Assembly: GCA_037447655.1 (NCBI GenBank)
Contig: JBBHKE010000549.1
Location: 1 to 42,782, forward strand
Direction: 5' to 3'
Source: Zygnema cylindricum
Taxonomy: Eukaryota > Streptophyta > Zygnematophyceae > Zygnematales > Zygnemataceae
DNA: 42,782 nt
Shown here: positions 1-11,041 of the stretch, in pieces
Layout of the letters: every line of letters starts with the position of its first letter
Position numbering within the stretch: position 1 is the first letter of the stretch
Position numbers and translations under genes: made by a program
The notes under the pieces: generated by a model
The model's database searches: none
What the model was told of the DNA's origin: nothing
What the model saw: the letters and a program-made list of their open reading frames with translations, nothing else

Positions 1-55
1 AAAGAAAGAAAAAAACAGAGAAAAGGGAAAAGAGAGAAAAAGGAAAAGAGAAAAG

Positions 56-90
<35 letters not shown>

Positions 91-232
91 GAGAAAAGAA
101 AGAAGAAAGAAGAAAGAAGAAAGAAGAATGAAGAAAGAAGAAGAAAAAAAGAGAAAATAGAAAAGAGAAAAAAGAGAAAAAAAAAAAAGAAAGAAAAAAG
201 AGAGAAAAAAAGGAAAAAAAGGATACGGGAAA
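1..232. repeat. purine-rich low-complexity tract
   Basis: The first 232 bases are almost only A and G, in poly-A, GAAA and GAAGAAA runs. A shorter equivalent lies at 3628-3705, before the second BTB copy, so the tract belongs to the duplicated block. Nothing coding is seen in it. Confidence 0.9.
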
Positions 233-258
233 AGGAACCAATGGCGTGTTTCTTTGTG

Positions 259-305
259 TGTATACACATGTATGTGTGTGTTGTGTGTGTTGTGTGTGTG
301 TGTAT
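259..305. repeat. TG/CA microsatellite
   Basis: A run of alternating TG with a few interruptions (TGTGTGTTGTGTGTG type). The second copy of the duplicated block has its counterpart at about 3733-3772. Open reading frames through it are translations of simple sequence. Confidence 0.85.
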
Positions 306-839
306 TTTTGCTTATATTTTTTTTCTTGTATTGTATTCTGTTTTCATGGATTCAACCTTCCATCCTGGATATTGACATCAAAAAATCAACATCTAACATA
401 GTGTCTATAATTTTTCACCATGTGAAAATTACAATTGAAAGATCAAACAAACAAACGGAAAAAAAACAAAGAAGTTTTACATTTGTGAACACATTTTTAC
501 AAGTATAAGCCAAGCAACTAACAAAAGAAAAAGTTTCAAAGGCGATAAAACTCTTGAAAGAGGGCTAAAGGCAGCTTATTATTATCAAAGCATTGATTTT
601 CATACCTTCGATAACATTTCGTTTCGTTATCACAGAGGACATTAGCATTCTCAGCCCTCTATTTATAATTTTTTTCTTAACCCTCTATTTAGATTTTTTT
701 TCTTAACCCTCTGTTTAGAAATTCCAAATTGCGACACTCATACACAAAATTCTCGAAGACTAACAAAAACTTGAGATTTTGTTAGCGACGACTCCTCTAT
801 TCATCAAATCCTAAGGACTCGGGCCACAAATTCGCCAAA

Positions 840-2078
840 TTACAACCAACCTCCATATCTCGTCCAAAACCCCAAAGTTTTTTTTGACTTTTTCTTACAT
901 GGTTGCACAATGCCCGAGATAACTCCATTACTTTCAAGAGGGCGATTGGCTCTTCCGAGGACTTCTTCAAAAATGGGCACCAGATTTCCATTGATTGTAC
1001 TACCAGTGGTGATCCGATTACATATAAATTTGCATTGTTCTTCATGTGGTAAAGTTCTGATAATTTTTTTGACATCTTCAAGTTCCGTACCGGAAATACT
1101 TAATGCACCAATGGGCATCTTCAACCAAAATTCTAGCCACTCTATTCTATGAGGCACGTCAAGAACAAGATGTCCCCTTAATAATATTTTCTTCACTATT
1201 TTCACCACAATATCGAGATCAATATTTACTGGAATCAATTCTAATGACCGGTTAAGCTCTACATTTCTCGATTGGTATGACCCAATATAACGGAGTACAA
1301 GGTTGTTTATTTGAAATGGAAAATGTTTCAAAATAGCATCAACTATTCCAAAAATGATTTTAAGGCGCAAAATGGCGATAACATTTGTTCTCTTTTTCAA
1401 ATCAACGACTTTACCCTCGACTTCCCTGTTAAAAGTATCCAATGCAAAATTGAGGGAGCTACAAAACCCCTTTCTAATGTCGAAAAGTGGCAAAGAATGC
1501 AACAAACGTCCCTCGACAATTTTCAACAGACAGGTTTCTGTATCAACAAGCACATTTTTATCGTTGCTTTGTAAATTGAGTAAAAGATTTTCAAAAAGAA
1601 TAGGGGTCCATGCATTCTCCGTCGGAGGTATTCTTTGTAATATACGTCCCATCAATTCCTCGTTCAAGTGCATTTGTTGAATTTCAAGCGTTTCCGTTTC
1701 GCTCCATGGAACGGATTCCAAATATTGCACCGAGGCAGTTACTCCTTCCTTGTACAAAAGTTGATCTGAAACCATCAAAATACTCAAAGCTGATTGGACG
1801 TCAACTATTTTTTCCAGAAAATTATTTCCACCACCTGCCATAACTTCCAAAACATCCTTATATGCCGATGTTGCGGAAATTACTGGATTAAGCTTTATTT
1901 CATACGTGTGAACGCCATTCTCGAAAGATACGGCATTGTTTTTCCATCTGCCCGAAAATTTTGTCGCCAAAAATTCGCTTTGATGTAAAGCCTTAAGAGA
2001 GAGAGGAGTCTTACAAATAGTCTCCCCATTCTCTTCAGAAACCAAAGTGACGGTCACAATCTCATCGGAATTTGCCAT
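840..2078 (-). CDS. plant-type BTB/POZ domain protein (copy 1, intact)
   Basis: A single-exon frame of 412 residues. The ATG at 2078 is chosen over an in-frame GTG six bases upstream. Residues 25-115 look like a BTB/POZ fold, with a FLATKFSGRW segment near 36-45 and helices around YKDVLEVM and SALSILMVSDQLL. The stretch after it, YLESVPWSE at about 119-127, is typical of a plant BTB family (the At1g63850 type, from memory). The rest is a helical, BACK-like region. BTB proteins of this kind are usually substrate adaptors for CUL3 ubiquitin ligases or nuclear regulators; the role here is inferred. A diverged tandem paralogue lies at 4837-6115, and a conserved G-box sits about 330 bp upstream. 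The C-terminal 20 residues differ from the paralogue. I am fairly sure of the family, not of the function. Confidence 0.8.
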   Translation of the reverse strand: MANSDEIVTVTLVSEENGETICKTPLSLKALHQSEFLATKFSGRWKNNAVSFENGVHTYEIKLNPVISATSAYKDVLEVMAGGGNNFLEKIVDVQSALSILMVSDQLLYKEGVTASVQYLESVPWSETETLEIQQMHLNEELMGRILQRIPPTENAWTPILFENLLLNLQSNDKNVLVDTETCLLKIVEGRLLHSLPLFDIRKGFCSSLNFALDTFNREVEGKVVDLKKRTNVIAILRLKIIFGIVDAILKHFPFQINNLVLRYIGSYQSRNVELNRSLELIPVNIDLDIVVKIVKKILLRGHLVLDVPHRIEWLEFWLKMPIGALSISGTELEDVKKIIRTLPHEEQCKFICNRITTGSTINGNLVPIFEEVLGRANRPLESNGVISGIVQPCKKKSKKTLGFWTRYGGWL

Positions 2079-2405
2079 TTTCACAATAAAGGAAACGAAG
2101 GTGAAAATCTGATTCCTTAAACGTTAGTATTCTGATTACTTTTGTTTTACTTTGATACAATATCTTGTATATAATCATAAAACCGAGCCAAAAATTTGCT
2201 CAACACGAATTTAATGTTTGAAAGCAAAGAAAATTGGAAAGTATTTGTTTCCTCCCTTTCTTTTATAGGTGACAACTTTCTTTTAATTCCTTGCTCTCTA
2301 TTTTGGTAAAGCTTATATACACATTCTTCTAGAAGTTTGTTAGGAAAAGGTACAAAAAGTACACAAAAGCACACCCCTTAAACCTCATAAAATATGAAAG
2401 GATTT

Positions 2406-2415
2406 GCCACGTGGC
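2406..2415. promoter_or_regulatory. G-box palindrome GCCACGTGGC upstream of BTB copy 1
   Basis: A perfect 10-bp palindrome with the CACGTG core, 328 bp upstream of the ATG of the minus-strand BTB gene. The same 10 bases sit 362 bp upstream of copy 2 (6477-6486), although the surrounding sequence has diverged. In plants, bHLH and bZIP factors bind this site; the binder here is unknown. Confidence 0.6.
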
Positions 2416-3412
2416 GAGAATAATATTTCATGCAGATGAAAAAAGGTATAAGCTTGCAATGTGAAAAAGCACAATGAAACGCAGCGTGATGCCACATGGT
2501 AGATATATTGTTTCGAAATCTTAACCCTAAAGTGGAAAATTAATAGAATCCTAACACCAAAACGGCTTCGAATTTGCAATGCACCGAATACCAAAACTTT
2601 TTGAAGCTATTGCCCTATTGGTTCAAATATTATTGGCTTTCAAATTATTTGAAAGCTATCCCTTTCGAAAAAATCTATTAAGCTTCAAATTGTCCGGAAT
2701 ACATTGGTTTCAAACACATTAGAAAGCTACTGATTTCGAGTAACACTTTATAACTAGGGTTTGGCTTGAAAAAATTTTATTTAGAAGTGGAGATGTCTAA
2801 CATTTTGTCTCACGTGCACCGCTAACTCTTTAGGATTGTTCACAATGGCTGCAAGCTAAAATTGTTTATATAATATTTGGCGGAATATTATACGATATTT
2901 GTAAAGATCGGGCACGAATCGGATAACATCGGGTAACATTTACATAAGCATTATTTAAAGCATGGTAGAAACAATCTTCACATGCCGCACGTGTGAACAT
3001 CCCTTCTCTCTCAATCTTGTGGAATTAAAAAAAATGACCAATACAGAGTTGCTGACCAGATTTGACAATTTCAAACGTCTCTGATAGGCTTGCCTTATAC
3101 TCAGCAGTAGCAATATCAAACTACATTTTATTTTGTTCGTCTCAATTGACCATAATTATTTTAGATAATACAAAAATGTAGAGGTTGACTCTTACCGTCT
3201 GTCACAACCTCAACCTTTGCTGCGGCTCCCGCTGTTAGGTTCAAAAATTACCGGCCGACACGGAACTTCACCTTTTTATGAGTAGGCCGTTTAGTTTGGT
3301 TTAGTTTGGGTGTTTCGTTTTTTTTTTGTTGTGTTTTTTTTAGTTACGCTTCACGGTTTCAGTTTCTAGGAAGGCCTAGAAACTGGCGACAATTGTTTGT
3401 ACAATTGTTTCT
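2416..3412. other. non-coding interval between the BTB copies
   Basis: No convincing gene. It holds a perfect short inverted repeat at 2636-2656 (GCTTTCAAA, 3-nt loop, TTTGAAAGC) and two weaker echoes of the same CTTTCAAA/GAAAGC words up to about 2730. It separates the two units of the BTB duplication. Confidence 0.6.
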
Positions 3413-3589
3413 ATGGCGAGCGTAAACGATGACCCCGGATACAAAATAATTCCCAGCCACTTAAAACAGGTAGAGTTACGTTTGCGAGATTTGGGTGGAA
3501 GGGGGAGAGGGAGAAAGCGCACAGTTGTGTCACGTAACACGGACGATCAATCAAAAGGAAGCATATGGAAAACAATGGGTGGAGATTAA
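3413..3589 (+). CDS. small ORF, 58 residues, unknown
   Basis: ATG at 3413 in a good context (ctATGGCG), stop TAA at 3587-3589. The peptide starts MASVNDDPGYKIIPSHLKQ, then has a GGRGRGRKR basic patch. I do not recognise it. A plausible splice donor (CAG|GTAGAG) follows codon 19, so it could instead be the first exon of a longer gene. Its tail runs into the sequence just before the purine tract of copy 2. No homologue in the window supports it. Confidence 0.3.
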   Translation: MASVNDDPGYKIIPSHLKQVELRLRDLGGRGRGRKRTVVSRNTDDQSKGSIWKTMGGD

Positions 3590-4026
3590 AAGAAACATGT
3601 ACAAAGGAGGATGACAATATGGTGTGGGAGAAAGATGAGGAGGAAAGAAAAAAGAGAGAGAAAAAGAGAGAAAAGAGAGAGAGAAAAAGAAAAATAGGAT
3701 ACGAGAAAAAGAACCAATGGCGTGTTTATTTGTGTGTATACATATGTGTGTGTATGTGTTGTGTGTGTGTATTTTCGTTTATATTTTTTTCTTGTATCAT
3801 GTTTTATTTTCATGAACTCTAGCCCTCCATCCTTGATGTTAACATCATAAAATCAGCATCTAGCATGGAGTGTCTATAATGTTTCACTATTTGAAAATTA
3901 CAATTGAAATATCAAACAAACAAGCGAAAAAAAACGAAGAAGTTTTACATTAGTTAACACACATTCACAAGTATAAGCCAAGCAACTAACAAAAGAAGTT
4001 TCAAAGGCGAAAACTTTTGAAAGAGG

Positions 4027-4596
4027 ACTAGTATTGTTTTTAGTGCGATTCTAGGCGATTATTTCGTGCAGCGATTCGTACGATTTCATTGGTACTTCGA
4101 AATCGTATCGCCACATCATCATTATCGATTTTACAGTGGAACATCAAATCATGTGTCAGACAGACGTGCAGACGATCCCACGATGTATTATTGTTTGTTG
4201 GCTTGTACACGTGGCACTTGGTCATTTGACCGCCACTTAGTTCTTCTTTGTTTGCATTAGAATAAATAGAGAAGAACAAGACGACAGGAATTATCACTCA
4301 CAAACAAATGAGGATTGGCAGCTTTCAACATTCAGAATCAGTGTATTACTGGACATTGTCCCTTTTGTTACAATTGTATTCCTTCAATCATAATGGAATT
4401 TACTCTCTGAACGGCTATCTATTCTATGCCTTGCTACATGTGAATGCTATTACTCTCTCACTCCAAACTTCTGTCTTTTCTACCTTCGTGATTTATTGAG
4501 TTCGTCGCTTCTGCGAATCTTGTTAACTGATCTGGTATACGTGGTCCTAGGAACCCTCCTAGTTACCCGAAATGTCTGATCAAGGTCAACAACTAG
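4027..4596. mobile_element. insertion of about 560 bp present only in copy 2, LTR-like
   Basis: Copy 1 has only about 25 bases at this point. Copy 2 has 560 bases (4032-4591) bordered by ACTAG on both sides (4027-4031 and 4592-4596), a candidate 5-bp target duplication. The insert ends in CA but starts in TA, not TG, and has no terminal inverted repeat. Near its end it has TGGTATACGTGG and then ATGTCTGATCAAGG, which resembles the end of an LTR followed by a primer site and a gag start. It may be a solo LTR or a truncated retroelement. The empty site in copy 1 is not clean, so the call is tentative. Confidence 0.4.
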
Positions 4597-4836
4597 AGCA
4601 TTGATTCTCATACCTTCGACAGCATTTTATTATTTGCAGAGGACATTTGCTCTCTTATCCCTCTATTTAGAATTTGTTTTTTCTTAATCCTCTATTTAAA
4701 TTTTTTTTCTTAACCCTCTATTTAGAAATTCCAAATTGCAACACGCATACACAAACTTCACAAAAACTAACAAAACTTTCATCTTTTTATAAGTGACAAC
4801 TCCTCTATTCATAAAATCCTAGGGGCTCAAAGTTAT

Positions 4837-6115
4837 TTACAAATTCTCTAAATTACAACGGAACCCCCATATCTCGTACGAGATTAGGTTGTTTCTACTC
4901 CAAGTTTTTTCTGGATTTTTTCTGTCAGGTCCCACAATGCTTGAGACAAGCTCATTACTTTTAGGGGATTGTTGGGTTTTCGCGAGAACTTTTTCAAAAA
5001 AGGTTACCAGGTTTTTACCATTTGGATGGTCTGTAGTGACTTGGTTACATAGGAAGTTGACTTGTTCTTCATAAGGTAAAGTTTTGATAACGTTTTTGAC
5101 ATCTTCAAGTTCCGTACTAGAGAGACAATAACCACCAATGGGCATCTCCTTCCAGAATTCTAGCCACTCTATTCTATGCGGCACGTCGAGAACAAGATGT
5201 CCCCTTAGCAACAATTTGTTCACTATTTGCATTGTGTTTTCTAGTTCAACACATAACGGGGTCCATTTTTTTGACGGAGTAAACTGTAAATTTCTCGATT
5301 GATATGAACCAATATGACAAAGTTCAAGGTTGTTTATTTGAAATGGAAAATGTTTTAAAGCAACATCGACTATTCCAAAAATGATTTTAAGGCGCAAAAT
5401 TGAGACTACATTTGTTTTTTTTTTCAAATCAACGACTTTACCCTCAACCTCCCGATTAAAAGTATCCAATGCAAAACCGAGGGCGCTACAAAACCCTTTT
5501 CTAATGTCCATAAGAGGCAAAGAAGTCAACAAACGGCCCTCTACCACTTTCAAAAAAAAGGTTTCTGTATTGACAAATATATCTGTATTGTTGCTTTGTA
5601 ATTTTTGCAAAAGATTCTTAAAAAGACGAGGGACCCATACATTCCCCGGGGGAAAAATTCTTTTCACAATACGTTCTATCAATTCCTCATCCAAGTGTAC
5701 TTTTTGAACAACACTTTTGATCTCAAAAAAATCAGTTGCGCTCCACGGAACTGATTCCAAATATTGCACGGAAGCATTTACGCCTTCCTTGTACAATAGT
5801 TGATATGAAACTATCAAAATGCTCAAAGCTGACTGGATGTCGACTACTTTCTCCAAAAAAGTATGTCCACCACCCGCCATGACTTCCAAAACATCCTTAT
5901 ATGCCGCTCTTGCAAAAATTATTGGATCAAGCTTTATTTCATGTGTGAACACCATTTTCGGAAGATGTGGCATTGTTTTCTCATCTGCCCGAAAATTTTG
6001 TCGCCAAAAATCCGCTCTGGTGTAGCGCCTTAAGAGAGAGTGTGGCCGTACAAAAATTCTCCTCATTGTCTTCACACATCAAAGCGACGGTCACAATCTC
6101 CTCAAAATTGTCCAT
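4837..6115 (-). pseudogene. BTB/POZ paralogue with damaged N-terminus (copy 2)
   Basis: Matches copy 1 along its length. From the equivalent ATG (6115) the frame keeps 44 codons, then Trp45 of the FSGRW motif is TGA (5981-5983). About 40 bases further on, two bases are missing relative to copy 1 (near 5942). Downstream of this the frame is open to 4837, with well-kept YLESVPWS and VPHRIEWLEFW segments. A start at 6066 (MRRIFVRPHS...) would read through both lesions and give about 409 residues, but with about 58 unrelated residues in place of the start of the BTB domain. It may be a pseudogene or a gene with a new N-terminus. The C-terminal tail is also different from copy 1. Confidence 0.75.
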
Positions 6116-6476
6116 TTTCACAATAAAGGAAATGTTCGTAAAAGTCTTATTCTTTTCGTTTTGCCTTGTACAAAAACTCGAAACCGAGCATCAAAATTAG
6201 TCAACACAAACTTATTGTTTAAAAGCACAAAAAATTAGAAACATTAGATCCCTCTCTCCCTCTCTTTCGTTTTCCTAAGTAAAAATTTTCTTCTTGTTTC
6301 CCGCGCTCTTATTTTCGGTGAAGCTTTTTTGGCTGCGAAATCTAGTAAGTCCGTGGATTTAACATTTTTAGGAAACTGAATATTCTTCTTGAAGGTCGTT
6401 TGAAAAAAATTCCTCCGCACTCCGCTTAAATAGTGTAAACCTTTATACAATTTCAGGGGATAATTTCAATGCATTT

Positions 6477-6486
6477 GCCACGTGGC
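6477..6486. promoter_or_regulatory. G-box palindrome GCCACGTGGC upstream of BTB copy 2
   Basis: Identical to the 10-bp palindrome at 2406-2415, at nearly the same distance from its gene. Kept although the neighbouring bases have changed. Confidence 0.55.
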
Positions 6487-6649
6487 AAAAATCAAGTTTT
6501 CATGCAGACGATGAAGCTACAATCTTGCAATGTGAAAAATCAATGCATCGCGCAACTCAATCCACAAGTTGACACTTGGAAAGTACAATGTCTCAACCTC
6601 TGAACCTTAAGGCGGACGAATTTTAGAATATTGACCCTGAACCCGTTTC

Positions 6650-8898
6650 TAATTGATGTTGTATATCGGATAAAATATATCGCGCTAGATTCGATATTGA
6701 CTGGTCACGTGCCTCGATATGATACGGAAATTAGTACGGAAAGTCGTACGAAAAAGGTACAAAAAAATCGTAATTAATCAGAAACTCTAATTTGGGGTTT
6801 TTCGAAATATAAAAACCCACCGTATCGATGTCTACATCAATATATGTACCCGTACAAAATTTGACTATTCGTAAGCCAAAATCTGAATATTCGCTTTTGT
6901 GTCTCTTTTTCCAATGCACATTCACATGCGTGCGCAATTACATTAAATGACTTTTTGTACATTTTTATTTCAAAAATTACATTTTGGTACGGACACACCT
7001 TGTCCGTACACCACATTATAACCATCGCAGTGTACTTCCGTTATTTACGCTAATAAAAAAAAAGAACCCTAAAAGGCGTAAAGGAAAAAATATAATTATG
7101 GATTGTATTTGGTTTTTTTTTTTAAAAGCACCAAATTAGCGTTGTTTACTCTTATAGCGATTATTGGTGTACTTTTCAGAGTGTTCCTTTGTTCGAAAAC
7201 GAAATCATTACTTTAAAATGTGACGATTGTAGACGTAGGTATAATTTTGTGACAGTTGTGGACCATTATATAACTTGCGACAAGTTTTGAAGTTTACAAA
7301 ATAATGAAGGTTGTAGACGTCTAGGATTTTGTGACATTGTAGATGCTTAGGGCCATGAAACATTATGACGTCCTACTCACTTGTGCTAACGTCAACATCA
7401 TTTATTCAAAAACTTTTGGCCATGGTTTCCTGATTTCGGTTTTTCAACTATTTTCACTCGACTAGCTATCAGAATATGCTCAAAGGGATTCAAAAGAAAA
7501 AAAATTCAAAGCTCTTTTATTGCATACGGATATTGTCGTGTTTCGTTCCAAAAACTGAAAAATAAAATTGATAGTATGGGAGGGAGAGGGAGGGAGGCGT
7601 TTTCAAGAACTCCGCTTTCGCGAAATGGCATCCGCTGCTCAAGACTTCTCCGCGGCCTCTGTACGGGAAAAATTTCGTACATGCTGCTTTTTTTTTTTGT
7701 ACTCGCGTTTTGTTAAATGTTTTAAAATTTTACAACACGTGCAAACACATAATCCTATTTGTTGTTCAACCGTTACTTTGAATAAAAAAAACTCGCTAGT
7801 CGTTTTCAGGTCAAGTTTGAAGTGAAGATAACGTTTCTTTACGTGGTAGTAGGTTCGAAAGAGCAAGACGACAAGTTGCTCTACATTTCAAGTTTTAAGA
7901 TGACCCAAATTGTACTATGTTTTTCAATATTTTTGTGTATGGCAGAAGGTTTTCTCGCTGCAGGCTATGTTTTGGACGACAAAGACAATAAATAATAGTC
8001 GTCGGTGACACGGTGCTTTGCCCTTTCGTTGGCAAGGGCTTGCCGTTTTTGTAGAGTAGCATGTAACGGCTGTTTTTGCGGTTTTGATATTGTCGGCGCT
8101 TTGTGCGAGTTCCAAACGATACATTCTGTTGGCGGTACGACAAATAGATCCTACTGCAAGGTTGTAGGTTGTCGGTTTAATGTCCCGCGTCGACGACATT
8201 TTCTGCGGGTTCTTAGCAATACATTATATTGGCGGTATGGCAAATGTGTTGGTAACGGTGTACTTTGGAGGTTAGGCATGGTGATACCTGTCGTGGTGTG
8301 GAAAGGCATATTTGCGGGACATATTCAAAATAGTAGGACTTAGTAAGTTTCCTGTCAACCTTCAACATTTTGTCAAATATATTTTGTTGACCAAACTATA
8401 GTTTTCTTTTCAAAGTAAAATTCATAAATCATAAGTGCTTATTATACAAGTATATACGCTTATACCATGGTTAATCACATAAATCGTTTCCAATTGCTTT
8501 TACACATCTGAACTATGGTTTGTTCAACGTCTGATTTTGCACAAATTTTAGTTTATCACTTATCCGTATCCCATTTCCCTTGCTAGTCACCTTCAATGAA
8601 CCGGGCTTGTTGCTTCTGAAATAAATAACTCTAGTTTTGACGCAAAGGCCATGCTTATTAGAGGGCCTCCACTTAGCACTAAAAACAGCGCACATTTAAA
8701 CATTTACATTGAGTTAAATTGGTTTCAAAGTACAACATTCCTGCAAAATTTGGGGTCTTTCCATTGATAGATATGTTTTCTTAGGTAAAAAAAACTTTTT
8801 TTCATTCAACCTGACTGATGCTCTTTGTTCTATGGTTGGTGTTTTTTATGGATAATTTCCGGTTATAAAATATATTGAGCAATGTGTCAACCTTTTTA
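6650..8898. other. non-coding interval before the SGNH gene exons
   Basis: AT-rich with many GTAC words and no convincing long frame. If the SGNH gene continues upstream, its first exons, including the GDS nucleophile block, should be here, but I could not identify them. A short signal-peptide-like frame at 7900-7995 is listed separately. Confidence 0.5.
7900..7995 (+). CDS. short signal-peptide-like ORF, 31 residues
   Basis: ATG at 7900, stop at 7993-7995. The peptide is MTQIVLCFSIFLCMAEGFLA then AGYVLDDKDNK: a hydrophobic stretch followed by a charged tail, like a secretory signal. It lies about 0.9 kb upstream of the first recognised SGNH exon on the same strand, so it could be a leader exon, but no good GT donor is seen inside it. 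Low confidence. Confidence 0.2.
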   Translation: MTQIVLCFSIFLCMAEGFLAAGYVLDDKDNK

Positions 8899-8899
8899 G

Positions 8900-8963
8900 G
8901 TGGTGATGTTTTGGATTTTGGAATCGCTGCTGATCGTGTGAAGAACTTGCGATGGCGATTACA
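8900..8963 (+). CDS. SGNH hydrolase exon: NFGIGGD-like block
   Basis: Acceptor TTTTTAG at 8893-8899, donor GT at 8964. It reads GGDVLDFGIAADRVKNLRW then RL and ends in phase 2 (CA|). In PAF-AH Ib relatives this block (NFGIGGD..xxVLWRL) carries the oxyanion-hole glycine. It joins in frame to the NGEL exon at 15844. Confidence 0.65.
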
Positions 8964-9056
8964 GTTCAGACTTTATGGAATTCCCTACTTCAAATTAATT
9001 TAAGTTTGTTCAATTACTTTACAAAAAAAAGAATATATGCTTAAGCAAATAGGAAT

Positions 9057-9531
9057 TGTTAATCAATTGAGTCAAAATTGTAATCCGTCGTCACGGTCTG
9101 TCACGCGATCGAATAGTTTGTCTCTTCTTCAAGAGTGTGTGGTCCTTGTTTTGTTGTTGTACGTTTTGTAGATTCCTGGTCTCACATAGATTCGGTTTTG
9201 CGACGACCAGGAATCAGTCGTCGTTTGGTGTGTACGTTTTGTTGTACGAATGTTTAGTACCTTAGTACTATGTAGTTTCGCGTGTAGACGCGATTTGATC
9301 GGTAGGCGCTTCGTGCCCACTTTATGTTTTGGTTTGGTTATTTTAGTTTGATATAGTGACGTTACGTATGTACTACTATATACTGCTGCTTAGAGGGAGA
9401 GGGAAGATAACTTTTTATGGGAGAAAAAGTTTATGGAATATATTGGCTTCCGTGGGTAGCTCTTTTTTGTGTGATTTATGTGAATGCTTCCGCTGTTATC
9501 TTGCACTTTGATTTTGTGTGCGATCATTACA
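9057..9531 (+). repeat. left LTR of copia A
   Basis: Starts TGTTAATCAATTGAGTCAAA and ends CGATCATTACA, directly before AG and the primer-binding site. It matches 14453-15561 once the nested solo LTR is removed. The first 12 bases differ from the right LTR, which starts TGTTGTGTCAAA. Confidence 0.8.
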
Positions 9532-9533
9532 AG

Positions 9534-9545
9534 TGGTATCGGAGC
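9534..9545 (+). other. primer-binding site of copia A
   Basis: TGGTATCGGAGC, two bases after the left LTR. Plant copia elements use this form (TGGTATCAGAGC with one change), complementary to initiator tRNA-Met. Element C has the same 12 bases at 16922-16933. Confidence 0.75.
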
Positions 9546-9590
9546 TTGTGTGCTCGATTTAGGTGTAGAAGGGTGGCTAGCTTTGCCGCC

Positions 9591-11026
9591 ATGGGTAGGA
9601 AGAAGAAAAACACCCATCTCCTATGATGCCTTCTCCGATGATTCCTCGACCTCCGGATCCAGATCCTCCGGATTCATCCGAATCATCACCGGATCCGGAA
9701 GTAAAAACTCCATTTGCTCTCACTTGCAAAACGATTGAGGAAACCGTTCCGATCGATTGGTTTGGTCAAGAGAAAGAGAATGAGGGGAAATACAAAAGAG
9801 GAAGAGGCAATGGAAGATCGCTTTCAAAAATTGATGGATGGCCTTTTCGGTTATGCGGATCAGCGGAACTCCGAGGGGAACCACAGCGAGAGACCTCGGT
9901 TCTTTCGAGATATGAATCCGGATCCAAGCATTTGGAGATCCGGAAGTAGATGAAGAGGAGAGGAGGGAATTGATTTGAAAGGGGAAACTTCCAATCGATG
10001 ATGATTCCGATCTCAATGATTGGAGTGAAGGGGACGAACAAGTTGAATCTATTTCCAGAAAAATAGTCATCTTCAATGGAACGAATTATCAATCTTGGAA
10101 GAAGTACATCAAAGGTCAATTTAAACTAAAACGGCTTTGGAAGGTGGTAAAAAGGGTGGAGAAAATGCCTACTTCAGATCGGAGGGCTTACTGGGTGTGG
10201 ACAAAGAAAAATCTTTCCGCCGTTGGTGGTTTATTCCAATCGTGTAGCACTTCTATACATGATCTATTACTTACCCGAAAATTCGCCCATGATTGTTGGG
10301 TGGCTCTTCAAAATAACTTTGAGAAAAGTCTCCAAAATAAGGGGCAACATATTTATACCAATTATACATCTTTCAAAGTGAAGCCAAATGAATATATCGA
10401 TGAGGCCTCAAAGAGATTTAACACTATTATTGAGCAACTCGCAAAATATGTGAAAATTTATCGAAGAGAATGATAAGGCATCGGTCTTCACCCATGCCTT
10501 ACCGGAGAAAATGATACATCTAAGGGATATTCTCTTATCGAGGGATTCAAACACTTTGGAATCGATCATCACATTCCTCAAACCGACTGAGGGGAATCGT
10601 TTGAGCTCATTGAGGGGAACCCAACCGACCGGTTCCCTCAATGCCACGACACTGGAAACGCCAGAACTAAATTATCTTCAGTGAAGAGGAGGAAGAAGAG
10701 GGGGAAATCTGAGGGGAAGAGGGGAAAGAGGGCAAGAAAGGGTCGAGAGATCTCTTGCCCAGTCCGGATATTGAGATCTACCTAATATTGCATGTTTTCA
10801 CTGTGGTAAGCTCGGCCACATGTCTTCTTGTCCAGATAAGGAGCGCCAATGTCATTTTTGCGGGAAGCAGGGCCATAATAGCCCCCAATGTTACTCAAAG
10901 GATGAAAATGGAGCTGGCAGCGGTAGAGGAGACGGCGGCGGTAGAGGAGACAGTGGTAGCCGGAATGGTGGTCGCGGCGGCGGCCGTCTAGGTAGCCGCG
11001 GTGGTCGTGGAGGCCGCCATGGTTGA
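9591..11026 (+). pseudogene. copia A gag (broken)
   Basis: A start at 9591 (MGRKKKN) is followed by frame changes. Recognisable pieces are IVIFNGTNYQSWKKYIKGQF at about 10067-10126, a stretch matching element C gag at 10144-10473 (FNTIIEQL), its continuation in another frame (ENDKASVFTHALPEKM), and two zinc knuckles at about 10790-10905. The first knuckle is CFHCGKLGHMSSC, one residue short of CX2CX4HX4C; the second, CHFCGKQGHNSPQC, is intact. A Gly/Arg-rich tail follows. Gag would form the particle and bind the RNA, but here it is split over at least three frames. Confidence 0.8.
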
Positions 11027-11041
11027 GGAGGAGTACACTTC

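Larger units (their letters stand above)
205..2620. repeat. tandem segmental duplication, copy 1
   Basis: This block matches 3690-6640 in the same orientation: purine tract, TG microsatellite, the 3' flank of the BTB gene, the gene itself, about 300 bp of 5' flank and the G-box. Similarity is clear by eye in coding and non-coding parts, with many small indels, so the duplication is not very recent. The copies differ by an insertion in copy 2 (4027-4596). Confidence 0.85.
3690..6640. repeat. tandem segmental duplication, copy 2
   Basis: Second unit of the block described at 205-2620. It contains a purine/TG tract (3628-3775), the inserted segment 4027-4596, the broken BTB paralogue and the second G-box. 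Order and orientation are the same as in copy 1. Confidence 0.85.

Noticed and set aside
8005-8343. 112-codon Cys-containing frame
   Set aside because: No ATG at its start, no recognisable motif, and it overlaps a weak internal duplication. Not supported as a gene.
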